A program made the position numbers and the translations under genes. From CAVYTF01 sp963708205 (lineage in GTDB: Bacteria; Bacteroidota; Bacteroidia; Chitinophagales; Chitinophagaceae): a stretch of 64,000 nt of DNA. The stretch lies in contig OY970196.1 of NCBI GenBank assembly GCA_963708205.1, positions 1,488,001 to 1,552,000 on the forward strand. The letters are read 5' to 3'. Below are positions 45,133 to 53,821 of this stretch, piece after piece. How positions within the stretch are numbered: the first letter of the stretch is position 1; each line of letters opens with the position of its first letter. A model generated the notes under the pieces. The model worked only from the letters and a program-made list of their open reading frames with translations. It searched no databases and was not told where the DNA came from.

Positions 45133-45519
45133 TTGAAAGTAAAACTCATACAATTTATTCCCGCTGTTATTTGGACAGGAATTATTTATTGGCTGCTTGT
45201 GATGCCGGCATCAGATATTCCTTCCTGGCCATTTTTGGATGAAATTCAATTTGATAAAATGGTGCACTGTGGTCTTTTCGCAGTACTGGTTTTTTTATTT
45301 TCGTTTCCCTTGAAAAAAAATTTTGCGCATTTGTCTTTTATATATTTTTTGATAGCGTTTTTAGCTGTAGGGTATGGAATAGGAATGGAGTATGTTCAAA
45401 AATACTTTACAACCGATCGGGACTTTGATGTGTGGGATATGGTGGCTGATGGTACAGGTGCTTTGTTTGGTTTTTTGTTTATTCAATGGCAATTAAAAAA
45501 GAGGGTAAAAAGGAAATAA
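45133..45519 (+). CDS. VanZ-like membrane protein
   Basis: Protein of 128 residues with four hydrophobic helices. The motifs FDKMVHCGLFAVLVF and AVGYGIGMEYVQKYF with DVWDMVADGTGALFG match the VanZ-like domain, named for a teicoplanin-resistance accessory protein but widespread and of unknown function. The start is TTG at 45133, placed 18 nt after a -7 box. Convergent with the PAP2 phosphatase. Confidence 0.82.
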   Translation: MKVKLIQFIPAVIWTGIIYWLLVMPASDIPSWPFLDEIQFDKMVHCGLFAVLVFLFSFPLKKNFAHLSFIYFLIAFLAVGYGIGMEYVQKYFTTDRDFDVWDMVADGTGALFGFLFIQWQLKKRVKRK

Positions 45520-45614
45520 AAAAGAAGCCCCTGTGGAAACAGGGGCCGCAACCAAAACTAACTGCTTATGAGAAAATTGACTATTCTAATTATACTTTTA
45601 TAAAGGCAAAGCTA
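45517..45614 (-). ncRNA. Candidate short RNA with terminator hairpin (element 2)
   Basis: On the minus strand a perfect -7 box TAGCTTTG (45607-45614) is followed by about 50 nt and then by the hairpin GCCCCTGT-TTCC-ACAGGGGC (45527-45546) with a TTCTTTTTT tail. Estimated RNA 75-85 nt. It lies in the gap between the convergent VanZ and PAP2 genes. The stretch before the hairpin contains GTTAGTTTTGG, similar to GTTAGTAAGTAAAAGG in element 1. It could equally be only a terminator for the PAP2 gene. Confidence 0.4.
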
Positions 45615-45712
45615 ATGCCACAATTTTTTTTGTTCTGTTAAGAAATTTTTAAACCAAATCCATACATATATGATTAAACAAAATTATAGTTTGAAAGTTT
45701 AATAAGCAAATG

Positions 45713-46333
45713 TTAACCTTTTTTTCCCGTAGCACGGCAAAAAAATAAAGATAAAAAAATGGATGCTACAGCAACTGCAATTCCTCCGGCAACATCAAAG
45801 GGAAAATGTTGCGCTAAGTAGATACGCGAATAAGCAACGGCAACAGCATAGAGCAATCCGGTAAACAGCCAAATATTATTTTTAAGTATTAAGCAAAACA
45901 ATAAATAAATAGTAAAAGCAGTTGCAGTATGCCCCGAAGGAAAGCTCGAAATAAGCCAGGGTTTTATAAAAAATACTTGATGAATAAGAGAATGATTTTG
46001 AATCGCACTCCAAGGACGTGGCTCCTCAGGAACAATTAAATATTTGCAGATTTGTGTGAAAAAAGTTGTGCAAACAAATGCACAAATTATTAATTTGAAT
46101 AGTTCTTTTCTTTTCATTAATAATATTATTGCAGCAACCCCGATCCAAATAAGTGCATCTCCGGCGTTGGTAAAAATGCCAAAAAAATAATCCGCAAAAA
46201 TTCCAAGATTTGTGTTTAATAAAAGAAAGAATTCATTCTTGCCTAAATAATATGAAAAAGAAAAAAGTATAATGGAAATGATGGTTGAAATAATTGCTCC
46301 AATATAAAAATTTCGATAATTAAGGCTTTGCAT
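45713..46333 (-). CDS. PAP2 family membrane phosphatase
   Basis: Integral membrane acid phosphatase of 206 residues with about six helices. The three-part phosphatase signature reads KYLIVPEEPRPW, SSFPSGHTATAF and YSRIYLAQHFPFDV. Members hydrolyse lipid phosphates such as undecaprenyl diphosphate or lipid A phosphate. It overlaps the GT39 gene by 14 nt, so the two are coupled. That partner makes a role in lipid A or polyprenyl-phosphate sugar metabolism likely (inference). Confidence 0.88.
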   Translation of the reverse strand: MQSLNYRNFYIGAIISTIISIILFSFSYYLGKNEFFLLLNTNLGIFADYFFGIFTNAGDALIWIGVAAIILLMKRKELFKLIICAFVCTTFFTQICKYLIVPEEPRPWSAIQNHSLIHQVFFIKPWLISSFPSGHTATAFTIYLLFCLILKNNIWLFTGLLYAVAVAYSRIYLAQHFPFDVAGGIAVAVASIFLSLFFCRATGKKG

Positions 46334-47921
46334 CCTGCTTTAAAATTATAGTGGTTGGCAATTCAAAAATATCATGATGAGTTGCTATAACTTTTAAGGA
46401 AAGTGTTTTTAAAGAATCAATTTTATCAGCTCTGGAAATAATTATTGCACCCTGTGTTTTTTGCAAAGCTGTTTTCAAAGAATCAAGATTGTAATATTGA
46501 ATAATATTTTTTTCAAGATAAAAGTTATAACCCGGATTATACAAGCCATAAGCAAAAACATTATGTGATTGTTTGACAAGCGAGATGGTTTTATCAACGG
46601 GATTTTGACCGTATAATGCTGGATAAATAAAATTCAATCCTATCACATTAAAAATCGTGTAAGTAATAATTAATGATAACAATTTTGCTTTTGTATCTTT
46701 TGATAAAAGCAGCAAAACTAAAAGCACCAAAGCGGGAAACAATAACAAAAAACTAAAACTTTTCAATTGGCTTGTTTCAGACTCAGCACCAATTGCGAAA
46801 TAACCTGCAATTGACAAAATGCAAATAATGGCAAACAAAATATAAAAAGGATATTTTTTTACAGAGAAGTTATTTGTAAAAAATAATGATACATAATTTC
46901 CTAAAACAATGGCAGCGCAAGGATAACAAGGCATCGGATAATTTGGCAATCGTGTACTTGAAATACTAAAAAAAATAATGAACACTACAACAACCAAAAA
47001 AGAAAATTGAACTAATTCTTTTTCAAAAACTACTTTTCTTTTTTTTATTATCTCTATCGTAAAGATTGAAAACGGAAGCAAACCCAGCAATACAAAAATT
47101 AAAGTGATAAGAAAAAAACCGCCATGACCTTCCTGTGGCGCTGAAAATCTATTTAAATTATTATCAATAAAAAAACCTTTTGTCCAGGCACCATGAGTTG
47201 CTTTATCAACCAAAAAATACCAGGGAAAAGCAATTAGAAATAATAATATAAATGCGGGAATTAACTGAAGCGTAAAAAATATTTTCCATTTTCTTTTCCA
47301 AATAATCCAAATTAAAAAACATAATGCAGGCAAAACCAATGCCACCGGACCTTTGGCAAGTGTCGCCAAACCAAGTGCCGCAGAACAAATAAACAAATAC
47401 TTTTTTTTATTTTTTTGCAACCACTCAAAACCACTGAAAAGAGCGAGGGAAATAAAAAAAATTAAATAAGGATCAGGAACTGCCAAACGAAATTCAAATA
47501 AAAAATGTGTGCTCATTACTAGCATAACCGAAGAGCAAAAAGCGGCAAAGTCGCCTATAAATTTTCTGGAAAAAAAATAAGTTATAACAACGGTAAGCAC
47601 ACCAAAAATTGCAGAAAAAAATCTGGCAGCAAATGCATTAACTCCAAAAATTTTGTAAGCAAGCATCATAAAAAAATAATGGAGGGGTGGTTTATCTGTG
47701 CGTAGTTGATTGTTGAATGTTGGCACTATAAAATCGTGTCGCAGCAACATTTCCCGCGCGCATTGCGCATTTTTTGCTTCATCTAAAATATAAATATGCG
47801 GCAACGAAATATTGAAAAATAATAGGAATGCAAGAACCAAAATCAAAATAAAAATATAGTATGATCTATATTGTATGGGCTGCACGAACTTTTTAAAATT
47901 ATAAAGTAAAGGTAGCAGCAA
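46320..47921 (-). CDS. Glycosyltransferase family 39-like (ArnT/PMT type) membrane protein
   Basis: Protein of 533 residues with about 11-12 hydrophobic segments. The first periplasmic loop carries the catalytic acidic pair in YILDEAKNAQCA, followed by NNQLRTDKPPLHYFF, which is typical of ArnT-type enzymes that take sugar from polyprenyl phosphate. Likely acts on the periplasmic face to add a sugar to lipid A or a glycan. Overlap with the PAP2 phosphatase supports a lipid-linked substrate. The deacetylase gene diverges from it. Confidence 0.86.
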   Translation of the reverse strand: MLLPLLYNFKKFVQPIQYRSYYIFILILVLAFLLFFNISLPHIYILDEAKNAQCAREMLLRHDFIVPTFNNQLRTDKPPLHYFFMMLAYKIFGVNAFAARFFSAIFGVLTVVITYFFSRKFIGDFAAFCSSVMLVMSTHFLFEFRLAVPDPYLIFFISLALFSGFEWLQKNKKKYLFICSAALGLATLAKGPVALVLPALCFLIWIIWKRKWKIFFTLQLIPAFILLFLIAFPWYFLVDKATHGAWTKGFFIDNNLNRFSAPQEGHGGFFLITLIFVLLGLLPFSIFTIEIIKKRKVVFEKELVQFSFLVVVVFIIFFSISSTRLPNYPMPCYPCAAIVLGNYVSLFFTNNFSVKKYPFYILFAIICILSIAGYFAIGAESETSQLKSFSFLLLFPALVLLVLLLLSKDTKAKLLSLIITYTIFNVIGLNFIYPALYGQNPVDKTISLVKQSHNVFAYGLYNPGYNFYLEKNIIQYYNLDSLKTALQKTQGAIIISRADKIDSLKTLSLKVIATHHDIFELPTTIILKQDAKP

Positions 47922-47951
47922 AAAATATTTTGCGAATAGTACTTTTGATGT

Positions 47952-48608
47952 ATGTTTTATTTTATAAAAACTCCTTTTTGGTTAAAAAAAATATATCCCT
48001 CTTTCGTTTGGAATATTGCAACCAAAGAAAAAGAAATATTCCTAAGCTTTGATGATGGACCCCATGAAGCAGCGACGCCTTTTGTTTTGGATGAACTAAA
48101 AAAATATAATGCAAAGGCTACTTTTTTTTGTATAGGCAAAAATGTAATTGCGCATCCAAAAATCTTTTCAAGGATTATTAATGAAGGACATAAAGTTGGT
48201 AACCATACATTCAACCATTTAAATGGATGGAAAACAAAAGATGCTGTTTATATTAATGATATTGCCGAGGCAAAAAAATATATTGACTCTGATTTATTTC
48301 GGCCACCCTACGGAAGAATTACAAAGTTTCAAGCCGCTATTTTATTGAAAAAAATATCATTTAAACAAAAAAATTTAAATCAACCTTTTTTGAATTTTAG
48401 AATAATTATGTGGTCAATTCTTAGCGGAGATTTTGATGAAAATATTTCTCCTGAAAAATGTCTTTTAAATGTTACAAGAAATTTTTCAAATGGATCGGTC
48501 ATTGTTTTTCATGATAGCGCAAAAGCATTTGACCGGTTGAAATATGCACTTCCCAAAACGCTTGAATTCTTTACCAAGCAAGGGTTTCAGTTGAGTAAGA
48601 TTATGTAA
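47952..48608 (+). CDS. Polysaccharide deacetylase (NodB-domain) family protein
   Basis: Carbohydrate esterase 4 protein of 218 residues. Motif 1 SFDDGPH, motif 2 GNHTFNH with the two zinc-binding histidines, and motif 3 RPPYG are all intact, as is the C-terminal VIVFHDSAKA. It removes N-acetyl groups from polymeric or lipid-linked GlcNAc. No signal peptide is seen but an N-terminal hydrophobic patch (FYFIKTPFWLKKIYPSFVW) could attach it to the membrane. It diverges from GT39 with a 30-nt gap. Confidence 0.9.
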   Translation: MFYFIKTPFWLKKIYPSFVWNIATKEKEIFLSFDDGPHEAATPFVLDELKKYNAKATFFCIGKNVIAHPKIFSRIINEGHKVGNHTFNHLNGWKTKDAVYINDIAEAKKYIDSDLFRPPYGRITKFQAAILLKKISFKQKNLNQPFLNFRIIMWSILSGDFDENISPEKCLLNVTRNFSNGSVIVFHDSAKAFDRLKYALPKTLEFFTKQGFQLSKIM

Positions 48609-48620
48609 GAAGTCTTACAA

Positions 48621-48657
48621 AAAAAATCGGCCAAGGTAGAAACCTCAGCCCTTTTTT
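48621..48657. terminator. Bidirectional terminator between convergent genes
   Basis: A stem of GGCCAAGGT with ACCTCAGCC around AGAA is flanked by eight A on the left and CTTTTTT on the right. On the minus strand all nine pairs form (two G-U). It serves the deacetylase gene (+) and the lipoprotein gene (-). Confidence 0.65.
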
Positions 48658-48705
48658 AATCCGTACCCTATGAAAACGAGTTAAAATTAAGTTTTTCTGG
48701 AAATT

Positions 48706-49590
48706 TTACCTTAAAGTGATATTAAAAGTTTTCCCTTCAACATCAACAGTAGCAACGTTATCACAGTTTCCGCTTCCAAAATCAATTACACCAGACAAAG
48801 TATTCCATGTTAGTTGCACTCGTCCCTGCACGATCCATGGACAAATCAACTCACGAATGCATGGATTTATGATATTTGTTGTCCATTGATACGTAGAATC
48901 ATTTACAAATAAAGTCCCGTTCGATGTGCCTGTTATACTATAAGAATTGTCAAGCAAGGTCGTTGTACCTTGACCAGAAATTTGTGTCCATGTCCTGTTT
49001 TTATTCCATGCAATATAATTACCACTTGGTAAAGTAAGCTTACCATTTTGCACTTGCACAGAAAAAATAAATGTGCCACCGCTTGATTGGTTTGTAATAA
49101 TATGCGTTCCATCTACGTGAATGCTATCTACATAATACCCCTGAAAAGTAGTGGTAGCAGTACTTCCTGTTTGTGATAAAGGCCCGGAAAAAACAGTAGT
49201 TATTTTCCCAACTCTTGTATGTCCGTCAAGACCAGTGCATCCACTGCCAAAATCTAAAGTTACTGTTTTAGGAAATCCGTTAGAAGATGCGGTTGTGTCA
49301 ATGGTCACCGTATAACATGGCGGAGGTGGCGCACCATCAGGCTTTCCGTGCAGTGATTTACCAAATACTCCACCATCTGAACCTAAGCCGATACTTGCAT
49401 TTACTGACACAACATTATCAAATACATTATTATAAATATTATCAGCTTCATTATCCGATACTGAAACTGCCGCATATGTTGTTTCAGTTGCAGAATTATT
49501 TCCGGTATTGCTTGAAGATTTTTGACAAGAAATAAAAGCAATTAATAAAAAAGAAAGCAGCATTAAAAACAAAAAAATGTTTTTTTTCAT
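48706..49590 (-). CDS. Secreted lipoprotein of unknown function
   Basis: Protein of 294 residues with a lipoprotein signal ending in FISC (Cys22) and a Ser/Asn/Thr-rich linker after it. The rest is rich in Thr, Gly and Val with repeated beta-strand patterns, for example VTLDFGSGCTGLDGHTRVGK and SGVIDFGSGNCDNVATVDV, both containing DFGSG-C, so it may be two related beta domains. I do not recognise the family. It has a terminator and no operon partner. Confidence 0.7.
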   Translation of the reverse strand: MKKNIFLFLMLLSFLLIAFISCQKSSSNTGNNSATETTYAAVSVSDNEADNIYNNVFDNVVSVNASIGLGSDGGVFGKSLHGKPDGAPPPPCYTVTIDTTASSNGFPKTVTLDFGSGCTGLDGHTRVGKITTVFSGPLSQTGSTATTTFQGYYVDSIHVDGTHIITNQSSGGTFIFSVQVQNGKLTLPSGNYIAWNKNRTWTQISGQGTTTLLDNSYSITGTSNGTLFVNDSTYQWTTNIINPCIRELICPWIVQGRVQLTWNTLSGVIDFGSGNCDNVATVDVEGKTFNITLR

Positions 49591-49680
49591 TTTTGTTATT
49601 TATAAAATTAAAATTTTAAAGTAAACCATAGACTTATACTATCTAATAAGAGTTTAAAAAAAATTTGAATAATATTGACA

Positions 49681-50451
49681 ATGATTTTAATAGACACACA
49701 CTGTCATTTATATCTCGATGAATTTTCATCCGAAATCAATAACGTGATAAGCAGAGCAAAAAGTATTGGCGTTGAGAAATTTTATCTTCCGGCAATAGAC
49801 AGTAAAGAAATAAATAAAATGCTGATGCTCGAAAAAGCCTTTCCTGGCGTGTGTTTTGCGATGATGGGACTTCATCCATGTTCTGTAAATCAGGACTTTA
49901 AAATTGAATTAAAAATTGTAGAAGATTGGCTGAACAAAAGAAAATTTGCTGCAATTGGTGAAATTGGTTTGGATTTTTATTGGGATAAAACTTTTGCTTC
50001 ACAACAATATGAAGCTTTTGAAATGCAAATAAATCTTGCTTTGCAGTTTAATTTACCTATCGTTATTCATACCCGCAATGCAATGAAAGAGACAATCAAT
50101 TTTGTAAAACCCTTTGTACAAAAAGGTCTTCAGGGCATTTTTCATTGCTTTAGTGGTACCCAGGAAGATGCTGAAAAAATTATTGCAATGAATTTTTATC
50201 TCGGCATTGGCGGTGTTATTACTTATAAAAATTCAGGACTTGCAGAAGCAATAAAAAATGTAGATCTGAAATATTTAGTGCTTGAAACTGATGCTCCTTA
50301 TTTAACGCCTGTTCCTTTTCGCGGAAAGCGAAATGAAAGCAGTTATCTAAAATATATTGCGGAAAAGATAGCTACAATTTATAATAAATCTGTGGAAGAA
50401 GTTGCCGCCATTACTACATTAAACGCTGAAAAAATTTTTAACAACTTATAA
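49681..50451 (+). CDS. TatD family metal-dependent hydrolase (DNase-like)
   Basis: TIM-barrel hydrolase of 256 residues. Metal-binding residues are in LIDTHCHLYLDEF, AIGEIGLDFYWD, IVIHTRNA, GIFHCFSGT and LETDAPYLTP, the complete TatD set. Such proteins are 3'-5' exonucleases or D-aminoacyl-tRNA-like hydrolases of quality control. ATG at 49681 is used, two codons inside a TTG-started frame. A tRNA-Ser gene follows 33 nt downstream. Confidence 0.92.
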   Translation: MILIDTHCHLYLDEFSSEINNVISRAKSIGVEKFYLPAIDSKEINKMLMLEKAFPGVCFAMMGLHPCSVNQDFKIELKIVEDWLNKRKFAAIGEIGLDFYWDKTFASQQYEAFEMQINLALQFNLPIVIHTRNAMKETINFVKPFVQKGLQGIFHCFSGTQEDAEKIIAMNFYLGIGGVITYKNSGLAEAIKNVDLKYLVLETDAPYLTPVPFRGKRNESSYLKYIAEKIATIYNKSVEEVAAITTLNAEKIFNNL

Positions 50452-50484
50452 TATTGCCGGTATTTTTACATTCCGATTTTAATT

Positions 50485-50571
50485 GGAGAGTTGTCCGAGT
50501 GGTTGAAGGAGCACGCCTGGAAAGTGTGTATACGGGAAACTGTATCAAGAGTTCGAATCTCTTACTCTCCG
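50485..50571 (+). tRNA. tRNA-Ser (anticodon GGA)
   Basis: An 87-nt cloverleaf with the long variable arm of class II tRNAs. The acceptor stem pairs GGAGAGT (50485-50491) with ACTCTCC (50564-50570), with G as discriminator. The anticodon loop CTGGAAA has GGA at 50519-50521, and the T arm contains GAGTTCGAATCTC. The terminal CCA is not encoded. Confidence 0.95.
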
Positions 50572-50580
50572 CATAACTAG

Positions 50581-50619
50581 TCCTGAAACGCAATGATATC
50601 AATAGTTTCAGGATTTTTT
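50581..50619 (+). terminator. Terminator after tRNA-Ser
   Basis: TCCTGAAAC (50581-50589) pairs perfectly with GTTTCAGGA (50605-50613) across a 15-nt loop, followed by TTTTTT. Between this and 50744 I see only a TAGCAAATCAGGTAGC direct repeat and no gene. Confidence 0.75.
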
Positions 50620-50744
50620 GTTTTCTTAGGTAGCAAATCAGGTAGCATTTTTTATTGTTAAATACCCTACTATTAAAGAAACTAACACACATGACTAAAT
50701 TCAATCGTGAAGGATTATAGCGAGATAATTAATACTAAAAAAAA

Positions 50745-51404
50745 TCACAGATGCACAAGATTATTTTTTATTGCATACATGGCTAAGCCAACGCGTGATC
50801 TTAAATCAAGCTTTTCGCATAGAGCATCACGATAACCTTCGATCGTTCTTACACTTACAAACATTTTATCTGCTATTTCTTTGTAAGATAATTCTGTGCA
50901 GGCCCACTTTAGAAATTCAATTTCACGTTCGGATAACTTTATAAAAGTGGCTGTAGTATTTTTAGTTTCTGCGAGCTTGTTTACGGCACCCATCACTTTT
51001 CTTGTTACCAATTCATTATAAAAATATCCTCGGCTCATTACTTCATCAAAAGAGAGTTTTAGTTCCGCTGGCTCAGCATCCTTTAGCACATATCCTTTTG
51101 CACCGCTTTTTATCATTTTTATAATTGCTGTTTCTGCATCCATTGTGCTAAGTGCCAGTATTTTTATTTCAGGATAATTATTGCGCAGCCATTCAGCAGT
51201 TGCATAACCATCCATCTCCGGCATATTTATATCCATTAAAACAATATCGGGTAAATGTTTTTTATTTAACTGTGCAATAAAGTCTTTACCGTTTGAAGCA
51301 TCAAACAACACTTTGTAATTTGGAAAAAGATTTATGAGCACAGCCAAACCTTTTCTAAACATGGCATGATCATCTACAATGGCTATATATCTCGTATCAG
51401 GCAT
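50745..51404 (-). CDS. NarL/FixJ-type response regulator
   Basis: Two-domain regulator of 219 residues. The receiver domain has the acidic pocket VDDH and the phospho-acceptor Asp58 in VLMDINMPEMDG; the LuxR-type helix-turn-helix reads LSEREIEFLKWACTELSYKE and VSVRTIEGYRDALCEKLDL. It overlaps the histidine kinase by 8 nt and is the last gene of a four-gene operon. It probably binds the CCGTATTT sites upstream of that operon (inference). Confidence 0.93.
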   Translation of the reverse strand: MPDTRYIAIVDDHAMFRKGLAVLINLFPNYKVLFDASNGKDFIAQLNKKHLPDIVLMDINMPEMDGYATAEWLRNNYPEIKILALSTMDAETAIIKMIKSGAKGYVLKDAEPAELKLSFDEVMSRGYFYNELVTRKVMGAVNKLAETKNTTATFIKLSEREIEFLKWACTELSYKEIADKMFVSVRTIEGYRDALCEKLDLRSRVGLAMYAIKNNLVHL

Positions 51405-52179
51405 AAGGTGAAGTAATTGTTATCGTAGTTCCATGATTAATTACGCTGTTGATGTGGGCAATACCCCCAATCAATGCTGCGCGGTTGATAATATTCTGAA
51501 TACCCAGACCATCTTTATTTTGAAATAAGTTTTTATCAAAGCCAATACCATTATCAGCAATTTCTATTTTTAATTGCTCTGCTTCATAAGAAAATAAAAT
51601 ATTAATATTTTTTGCTTTTGAATGCTTTAAAATATTATGCAAAGCCTCCTGGATCATTCGAAAAAGGATTAGCTTTTTTTGCTCGTGCATATTTTGTTCT
51701 TTACCTTCTGTCTGTACAGAAGTAAGCATAAGCCCGGAACGGCTGATGCGATGCAATTCATAAGACGTTATTTCAGGAAGACTTGATTGTTGTATTCGTT
51801 CTGAGTTCAGGCTTTTTGCTATATCCCGAAGATCCGTCATTGCTTTGCTTACACTTTCTTTTGCTTCATTTAATACATTTTTATCCAGTTTTTCACTTTG
51901 ATCCATAATATTCAATTGCACTTTGGCAAGGCTTAATATTTGCCCCACATTATCATGTATTTCCCGGCTGATGGTATTAAATGTTTGTTCCTGCATTTCG
52001 AGTTGTGATTTTAAAAGCTGTTCCTTGTATTGTTGCAGTAACGTGTGTTTTTCAAGAATATGCTTTTTTTTTCGGTTATTACTGTAGACAACCAGTATGC
52101 AAATAAAAAAGGCGGCAAGTAAAAATACTGCTGAGGCTACTATAATGCCTGCAACTATCTCGTTGTTATCCGTCTGCAT
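51397..52179 (-). CDS. Sensor histidine kinase (HisKA_3 type)
   Basis: Kinase of about 260 residues with a single N-terminal transmembrane helix (IVAGIIVASAVFLLAAFFIC), a coiled coil, the HisKA_3 dimerisation domain with phospho-acceptor His in SREIHDNVGQIL (about residue 75), and an HATPase_c domain with QEALHNILKHSKA (N box) and ADNGIGFD plus DGLGIQNI. It has no sensory domain of its own; the upstream membrane protein or secreted protein may be the sensor. The ATG at 52179 overlaps the upstream gene by 25 nt. Confidence 0.92.
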   Translation of the reverse strand: MQTDNNEIVAGIIVASAVFLLAAFFICILVVYSNNRKKKHILEKHTLLQQYKEQLLKSQLEMQEQTFNTISREIHDNVGQILSLAKVQLNIMDQSEKLDKNVLNEAKESVSKAMTDLRDIAKSLNSERIQQSSLPEITSYELHRISRSGLMLTSVQTEGKEQNMHEQKKLILFRMIQEALHNILKHSKAKNINILFSYEAEQLKIEIADNGIGFDKNLFQNKDGLGIQNIINRAALIGGIAHINSVINHGTTITITSPYA

Positions 52180-52805
52180 ATAAAGGCCATGATTAAACTG
52201 AAACAAAAGATAACATTGACGGCATAATTAACATCCATACCCACATTTATTTTTGTTTTGAGATAATATGCATATAACTGATTTGAAAAAAGATATAGAA
52301 CAGCGCTTCCAAGTGAAGAAAACAATACGCCAATGGCAAACCAGAAATAATCATATTGTAACAAATTTCTGTATTCCTTATCACGAAGAACTGTGTAAAA
52401 AAAATAGCATGAGATGATTGTGAGCAGTACATCACCAAAAGTGTCTGAATAAGAATTGTATACATTCCACTTTTGAAAGAAAAATATATTTATCAGCCAA
52501 AATATCAGAAAAAAAATCGAAATTATTTGCAGGCTTTTAGTAGCATTTTTCATCGATTCTGCCGTAGTAAAAAAAAGTATTGTAAAAAGGGTGGTGATGA
52601 GCATGAGTATATTAAAAGCAAGCGAATTATCAAACTTTCTTTCAATCACATTGATATACCATCCATTGGTTTCGGCGCACAACACTAAAAAAAATAATGG
52701 TATAAAAAGCCGCCATACCCTCGTTTTTTTATCAAGCAATAGTATACCGGTAATAAAGGTGCACCATTCGGCTATCACGGTAATATTGAAGTATGAGGCG
52801 AGCAT
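52155..52805 (-). CDS. Six- or seven-helix membrane protein of the two-component operon
   Basis: Protein of 216 residues, almost entirely hydrophobic, with about seven predicted helices, Trp/Tyr-rich at the edges (WCTFITGILLLDKKTRVWRL, SCYFFYTVLRDKEYRNLLQY). I recognise no family; the size and layout recall the membrane halves of 7TM sensor kinases. Its end overlaps the kinase gene and its start overlaps the stop of the secreted-protein gene by 1 nt. It is a good candidate for the signal-sensing part that the kinase lacks. Confidence 0.75.
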   Translation of the reverse strand: MLASYFNITVIAEWCTFITGILLLDKKTRVWRLFIPLFFLVLCAETNGWYINVIERKFDNSLAFNILMLITTLFTILFFTTAESMKNATKSLQIISIFFLIFWLINIFFFQKWNVYNSYSDTFGDVLLTIISCYFFYTVLRDKEYRNLLQYDYFWFAIGVLFSSLGSAVLYLFSNQLYAYYLKTKINVGMDVNYAVNVIFCFSLIMAFICRRITTR

Positions 52806-53728
52806 TATGGATTAGGGCAATTTGATGCAGGTGGGCAAAGAGTGCCGTTATCTAATAATTTCGGACCACATTGATCACAATATATAGGTGGTATGTTTGT
52901 TGTTGATTTTGGTTTTCTTGATTCGAATTCGTCAAAATCATCTAAATAAACAATATTACCTGAAGCGTCGGTAAAATCAAAACCTAGAAATAGTCTTTCG
53001 GGAATTTGAATTTTGGGATTAGTTTCATGTTGATCAAAAGCCGCAAATCGCACGATCATATCACTATCTAACTTAACCGTTTTGCTATTTAAAGTATGTT
53101 GATAGCTAATTTCTGTAATCAATTGTTTTAACCAAAGAGCACAATACGAAATACATTTTGTATCATATAAATTGTTACCCAGATAATTATCGCCATTAGA
53201 GTTATCGATAGTTTTAAACATTCCCGGCATTACAAAGTTTATATAGTTCCTAAACAATGTTTCCGTATCTTTTACATTTACTATAAAATTCTCATCCAGA
53301 ACTTGATCTTTACCTAAGTTAGGAAAAGCTGTTCCCTCCGGTATTTGATAATAAGTACCAACATCAGTACTCAAATCTGCAGGTGCAAAAATCAACATCA
53401 TATGGTAAGTATTGTCGGAAAAATATGCTCCTATATAAACATGCAGGCAGGTAAACCTGTTGTCATATTTATCTTCAAAATATCTTATCATTCCTAAAAA
53501 ATTACCTAAATAAAATTGATCAGGTTGGCCTATGCCTGTATAATTTGCTAACGGTATTAATTTCTTTTGTGTAAAATTTTTTATTTTATGCTCACTGATT
53601 TGTTTTGATATCCACATTTGCGGCAATGGCATTCGTTGTGCTTGTGCTTTGCATTCTGTAAATAGTAAGAAAGCAATGACAGTAACTACCAATGCAATGC
53701 TGATAAAAGACGTTTCATTCGTTTTCAT
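52805..53728 (-). CDS. Exported protein of unknown function, first gene of the two-component operon
   Basis: Protein of 307 residues with an N-terminal hydrophobic signal (FISIALVVTVIAFLLFTECKAQAQ). The mature part has no motif I know. The C-terminus has a compact Cys cluster, PIYCDQCGPKLLDNGTLCPP, then SNCPNP, that could bind a metal or form disulphides. Its stop shares one base with the ATG of the membrane protein, so it is made together with the sensor proteins and may be a ligand-binding partner or target of the system. Confidence 0.72.
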   Translation of the reverse strand: MKTNETSFISIALVVTVIAFLLFTECKAQAQRMPLPQMWISKQISEHKIKNFTQKKLIPLANYTGIGQPDQFYLGNFLGMIRYFEDKYDNRFTCLHVYIGAYFSDNTYHMMLIFAPADLSTDVGTYYQIPEGTAFPNLGKDQVLDENFIVNVKDTETLFRNYINFVMPGMFKTIDNSNGDNYLGNNLYDTKCISYCALWLKQLITEISYQHTLNSKTVKLDSDMIVRFAAFDQHETNPKIQIPERLFLGFDFTDASGNIVYLDDFDEFESRKPKSTTNIPPIYCDQCGPKLLDNGTLCPPASNCPNP

Positions 53729-53766
53729 CTTCGTTGTTTTAGTGATTTATTGAGGGTTTTATTTTT

Positions 53767-53797
53767 TGAAAATACATCTTATATAATATTCCTGCAA
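53767..53797 (-). promoter_or_regulatory. Probable promoter of the two-component operon
   Basis: On the minus strand TTG (53795-53797), 20 nt, TATTTTCA (53767-53774; two mismatches to TANNTTTG). The transcript would start near 53760, about 30 nt before the ATG at 53728. Confidence 0.4.
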
Positions 53798-53821
53798 GTT
53801 CTTTTCTAAATAAAGATTTAT

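Noticed and set aside
48604..48619. TGTAAGA/TCTTACA inverted repeat after the deacetylase stop
   Set aside because: The loop is only 2 nt and there is no T-run; the neighbouring hairpin is the better terminator.
50438..50704. 88-residue frame antisense to tRNA-Ser
   Set aside because: It overlaps the tRNA and its terminator and has no coding features.
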